DNA of 64,000 nucleotides, from contig NZ_JAHSTU010000004.1 of NCBI RefSeq assembly GCF_019145495.1, forward strand, positions 620,001 through 684,000, given 5' to 3'. Below the pieces are notes generated by a model that searched no databases, was not told the DNA's origin, and saw only the letters and a list, made by a program, of their open reading frames with translations. The stretch is from Pseudomonas azerbaijanoccidentalis. GTDB lineage: Bacteria; Pseudomonadota; Gammaproteobacteria; Pseudomonadales; Pseudomonadaceae. Shown one piece after another: positions 61,778 to 64,000 of the stretch (position 1 is the stretch's first letter; each line of letters opens with the position of its first letter). The position numbers were made by a program, and so were the translations under genes.

Positions 61778-62677
61778 TTAAAGCGGTTTGCTACCGACGC
61801 TCACGCCCAAGGTGTGGCTCGCACCCGGAGCCAGGCTCACCACATCCCCCATCACATTCGCCGTTTCAATGCACAGCATGCGCTGCCAGCCGTCGTCGGC
61901 CATGTCGCTGAACGCAGCGGCGCGATCGATCCACGGGTTCCAGATCACTGCCGTGCGCGAGCCGACGCTGGTCAACTCGATGCGACGTTCCCAGGCCGGG
62001 TCGACGATGCTCAGCAGCGGCGGGGCGTCGAGGTAGATTCGGTCTGTTTCGCCACTAAAACGCAGATCACCGGACTGTTGCTTGGTTTTCCAGTCTTCCA
62101 GTGTCTCGATGTAGCTCAAGCCATCCACGCCTTCGACGTGCACGTTGCGTACATCACTGACGGCGAAATAGCTGTGCAATGCCTGGCTGATGGTGACGGT
62201 TTCAGCGCCCCGGTTGTGGCTGATCAAATGAATATGCAATTGGTCATCCAGACGAATGCTCAACTTCAAGTCCACCTGATGCGGCCAGCCCGGCAATCCA
62301 CCTTCGGGGTAGGGCAGGAGGAATTCGATTTTCAGGCTTTCGCCCTCGGCTTCGATGCCGCCCAATTCCCAGTCCATCGCCCGCACCAGGCCATGAGCCG
62401 TTGGTGCTTCGTTGCTGACGCGCATCGCTTTGACGCTCTGCGGGTTGCGCTCGAAGTTGCCGAACCACGGCCAGCACACCGGCACACCGGCGCGGATGCT
62501 TTTGCCGCTTTTGAACACAGCCTCATCGTTGAGCCAGATCAGCGGTGGCTGACCCGCCAGTTGATAACTGAGGATGTGCGCGCCTTGCTGGGCCACCAGT
62601 AATTCGGCCTGACCGTGGCGGATGCGCCAGCAGTTCAGTTCATCCAGTTTTACGGCTTCAACGTTGGGCGTGCTCAT
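61778..62677 (-). CDS. D-hexose-6-phosphate mutarotase (YeaD-type aldose 1-epimerase)
   Basis: A 299-aa beta-sandwich epimerase that interconverts alpha and beta anomers of sugar phosphates. Family marks: IRAGVPVCWPWFG, ETVTISQALHSYFAV with the His, and a Glu in LCIETANV. The protein starts MSTPNVEAVKL. It is monocistronic and probably housekeeping. Confidence 0.88.
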   Translation of the reverse strand: MSTPNVEAVKLDELNCWRIRHGQAELLVAQQGAHILSYQLAGQPPLIWLNDEAVFKSGKSIRAGVPVCWPWFGNFERNPQSVKAMRVSNEAPTAHGLVRAMDWELGGIEAEGESLKIEFLLPYPEGGLPGWPHQVDLKLSIRLDDQLHIHLISHNRGAETVTISQALHSYFAVSDVRNVHVEGVDGLSYIETLEDWKTKQQSGDLRFSGETDRIYLDAPPLLSIVDPAWERRIELTSVGSRTAVIWNPWIDRAAAFSDMADDGWQRMLCIETANVMGDVVSLAPGASHTLGVSVGSKPL

Positions 62678-62749
62678 GGGACAGCTCTCGATCAGTAACA
62701 GGACTGCAATGGACCGTGAATCGGTCGTCGGGTTTAACGCTTCCCGGTT

Positions 62750-63154
62750 TTAACGAGCTCTGGGCGGAACCGAGCGAGTACGGCCGCTGCCATCGATGGC
62801 GACGAACACGAATACCGCTTCGGTCACTTTGCGCCATTCGCTGGACAGCGGATCATCGCTCCAGACTTCGACCATCATCTGGATCGAGCTACGGCCGATT
62901 TCCAGTGCCTGGGTATAGAAGGAGAGCTGCGCGCCCACCGCCACCGGCACCAGAAACGCCATGCGGTCGATCGCGACAGTAGCCACGCGGCCACCGGCAA
63001 CCTTGCTGGCCATCGCGGTGCCGGCCAAATCCATCTGCGCAACCAGCCAGCCGCCGAAAATATCGCCAAAGCCGTTGGTTTCGCGGGGAAGTGCGGTAAT
63101 TTGCAAGGCCAGGTCGCCTTGCGGGATCGGATCTTCTTGTTCGAGCTCTATCAT
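62750..63154 (-). CDS. Acyl-CoA thioesterase, YciA type
   Basis: A 134-aa hotdog thioesterase with ETNGFGDIFGGWLVAQMDLAG (Asn, Gly-Gly, Asp in the active-site region) and RVATVAIDRMAFL. It hydrolyses short- to long-chain acyl-CoA. The ATG at 63154 was chosen (AGAGG upstream); the frame continues to 63238. It is distinct from the longer thioesterase at 9799-10281. Confidence 0.85.
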   Translation of the reverse strand: MIELEQEDPIPQGDLALQITALPRETNGFGDIFGGWLVAQMDLAGTAMASKVAGGRVATVAIDRMAFLVPVAVGAQLSFYTQALEIGRSSIQMMVEVWSDDPLSSEWRKVTEAVFVFVAIDGSGRTRSVPPRAR

Positions 63155-63394
63155 GCCGGGGGTGCCTCTGACCCGTGACTCTTCGTTGGTGCTGCTGGTG
63201 GTAGCCGTCTTCGGGAAAAACGATTCAGCACCGAACATACTACGTTCGTCACGTTTTTCGTAAGGCGCCTAAAGGGAAACTCTGCGAAATCGCCTATGCC
63301 AGACAGGCGTTTTCGCACAGCAACCCTTGCAAGCCGTCGCACAGTTGCGAGTATATCGGTCGGTAGACTCCGAGACGACCGTCCGGTTCTCATT

Positions 63395-63422
63395 TTGACC
63401 GTCAATTACGCACCTCTATGTG
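63395..63422 (+). promoter_or_regulatory. Candidate promoter before the MFS gene
   Basis: TTGACC and TATGTG are 16 bp apart in the 361-bp gap 63155-63515. A partial inverted repeat (TCGGTCGG ... CGACCG) lies upstream at about 63355-63380 and could be an operator. Nothing else was seen in this gap. Confidence 0.3.
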
Positions 63423-63515
63423 CTTTTTCGAACAATTTGCTATCGTGCCGGTCCTGCCCGAGCCCTTGCCAGCGTTGTTGGGGCGGCAGACTTGACCATA
63501 AGAGAAGCCCTTGCC

Positions 63516-64000
63516 ATGACCACAGCGCCCTCGAGTATCGCGCAGCCCTCCCAATCCGCACGTCCACTCACCCGCAACGACTATAAGACGCTATCGCTGT
63601 CGGCCCTGGGCGGCGCGCTGGAGTTTTACGACTTCATCATCTTCGTGTTCTTCGCCACGGTAGTGGGCAAGCTGTTCTTCCCGGCGGACATGCCTGAATG
63701 GCTGCGCTTGATGCAGACCTTCGGCATCTTCGCCGCCGGCTATCTGGCACGGCCGCTGGGCGGCATCGTGATGGCGCACTTCGGCGACCTGCTGGGGCGC
63801 AAGAAGATGTTCACCCTGAGCATTTTCATGATGGCGGTGCCGACCCTGATCATGGGCCTGCTGCCGACTTACGCGCAGATCGGCATGTGGGCGCCGATTC
63901 TGTTGCTGCTGATGCGGGTCATCCAGGGCGCGGCCATTGGTGGTGAAGTGCCGGGGGCGTGGGTCTTCGTTTCCGAACACGTGCCACAGCGGCATGTCGG
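63516..64000 (+). CDS. MFS metabolite:H+ symporter (dicarboxylate/citrate-type), N-terminal part
   Basis: The first 161 residues are seen, the rest lies beyond the window. About four membrane segments are visible, with the MHS-family start NDYKTLSLSALGGALEFYDFIIF, the loop GDLLGRKKMFTLS between segments 2 and 3, and RVIQGAAIGGEVPGAW. The MHS family imports organic acids such as C4/C5-dicarboxylates or citrate with protons; the exact substrate cannot be said. AGAGAAG precedes the ATG by 9 bp. Confidence 0.88.
   Translation, partial: MTTAPSSIAQPSQSARPLTRNDYKTLSLSALGGALEFYDFIIFVFFATVVGKLFFPADMPEWLRLMQTFGIFAAGYLARPLGGIVMAHFGDLLGRKKMFTLSIFMMAVPTLIMGLLPTYAQIGMWAPILLLLMRVIQGAAIGGEVPGAWVFVSEHVPQRHV

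Overview
The window is bacterial chromosome from a Pseudomonas of the fluorescens group. The evidence is dense GC-rich coding, REP/REPIN repeats of the GATCGCAGCCTTCGGCAGCTCCTACAG type, a two-gene pyruvate carboxylase with its PycR-like and RccR/HexR-like regulators, and gene neighbourhoods that match from memory the PA5425-PA5540 part of P. aeruginosa, which lies near oriC. Species is not resolved. I saw no rRNA, tRNA, CRISPR array, insertion sequence or prophage.

Region 1 (1-8.3 kb) is a zinc-starvation island. Two 15-bp perfect Zur palindromes, at 4497-4511 and 5021-5035, are exact reverse complements of each other. The first faces a leftward operon: folE2, znuC, znuB, znuA, gamma-carbonic anhydrase and a threonyl-tRNA synthetase paralogue cut by the window edge. 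The second faces a rightward COG0523 metallochaperone plus a DUF1826 gene. Two small secreted Cys-containing proteins and a second COG0523 GTPase complete the island. The logic is zinc uptake, replacement of zinc enzymes and zinc delivery.

Region 2 (8.3-26 kb) is core genome: a DUF3301 protein, pdxY, a thioesterase, a CPA2 antiporter, a SMI1/KNR4 protein, a Tim44-like protein, uvrD, a PAS-GGDEF-EAL protein, rccR with its own palindromic operator, a small basic protein, pycR, and pycA-pycB.

Region 3 (26-34.8 kb) holds two tandem paralogous autotransporters with different passengers, then a paiB-GNAT-GNAT operon divergent from a MocR-type regulator. The MocR linker-coding DNA carries a tight cluster of DnaA-box-like 9-mers.

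Region 4 (34.8-52.3 kb) is the accessory centre. Three giant paralogous proteins (about 1513, 1532 and 1554 aa) look like the DUF6543/dermonecrotic-toxin-like family. A polyamine module (PotF-like binding protein, acetylpolyamine amidohydrolase, AraC regulator) sits between them. All three giants share DTRLRLRGG at residues of about 915-940; its last six residues equal the C-terminal tail of eukaryotic ubiquitin. This is the most novel-looking signal in the window.

Region 5 (52.3-64 kb) is mostly core: asparaginase, an alanine/glycine symporter, aspA and a LysR regulator (Asn to Asp to fumarate); an AT-rich pocket with a secreted HExxH metalloprotease; purE-purK behind a terminator-like leader; glsB; a DUF3299 protein; a YeaD-type epimerase; a thioesterase; and the start of a metabolite:H+ MFS symporter cut by the right edge.
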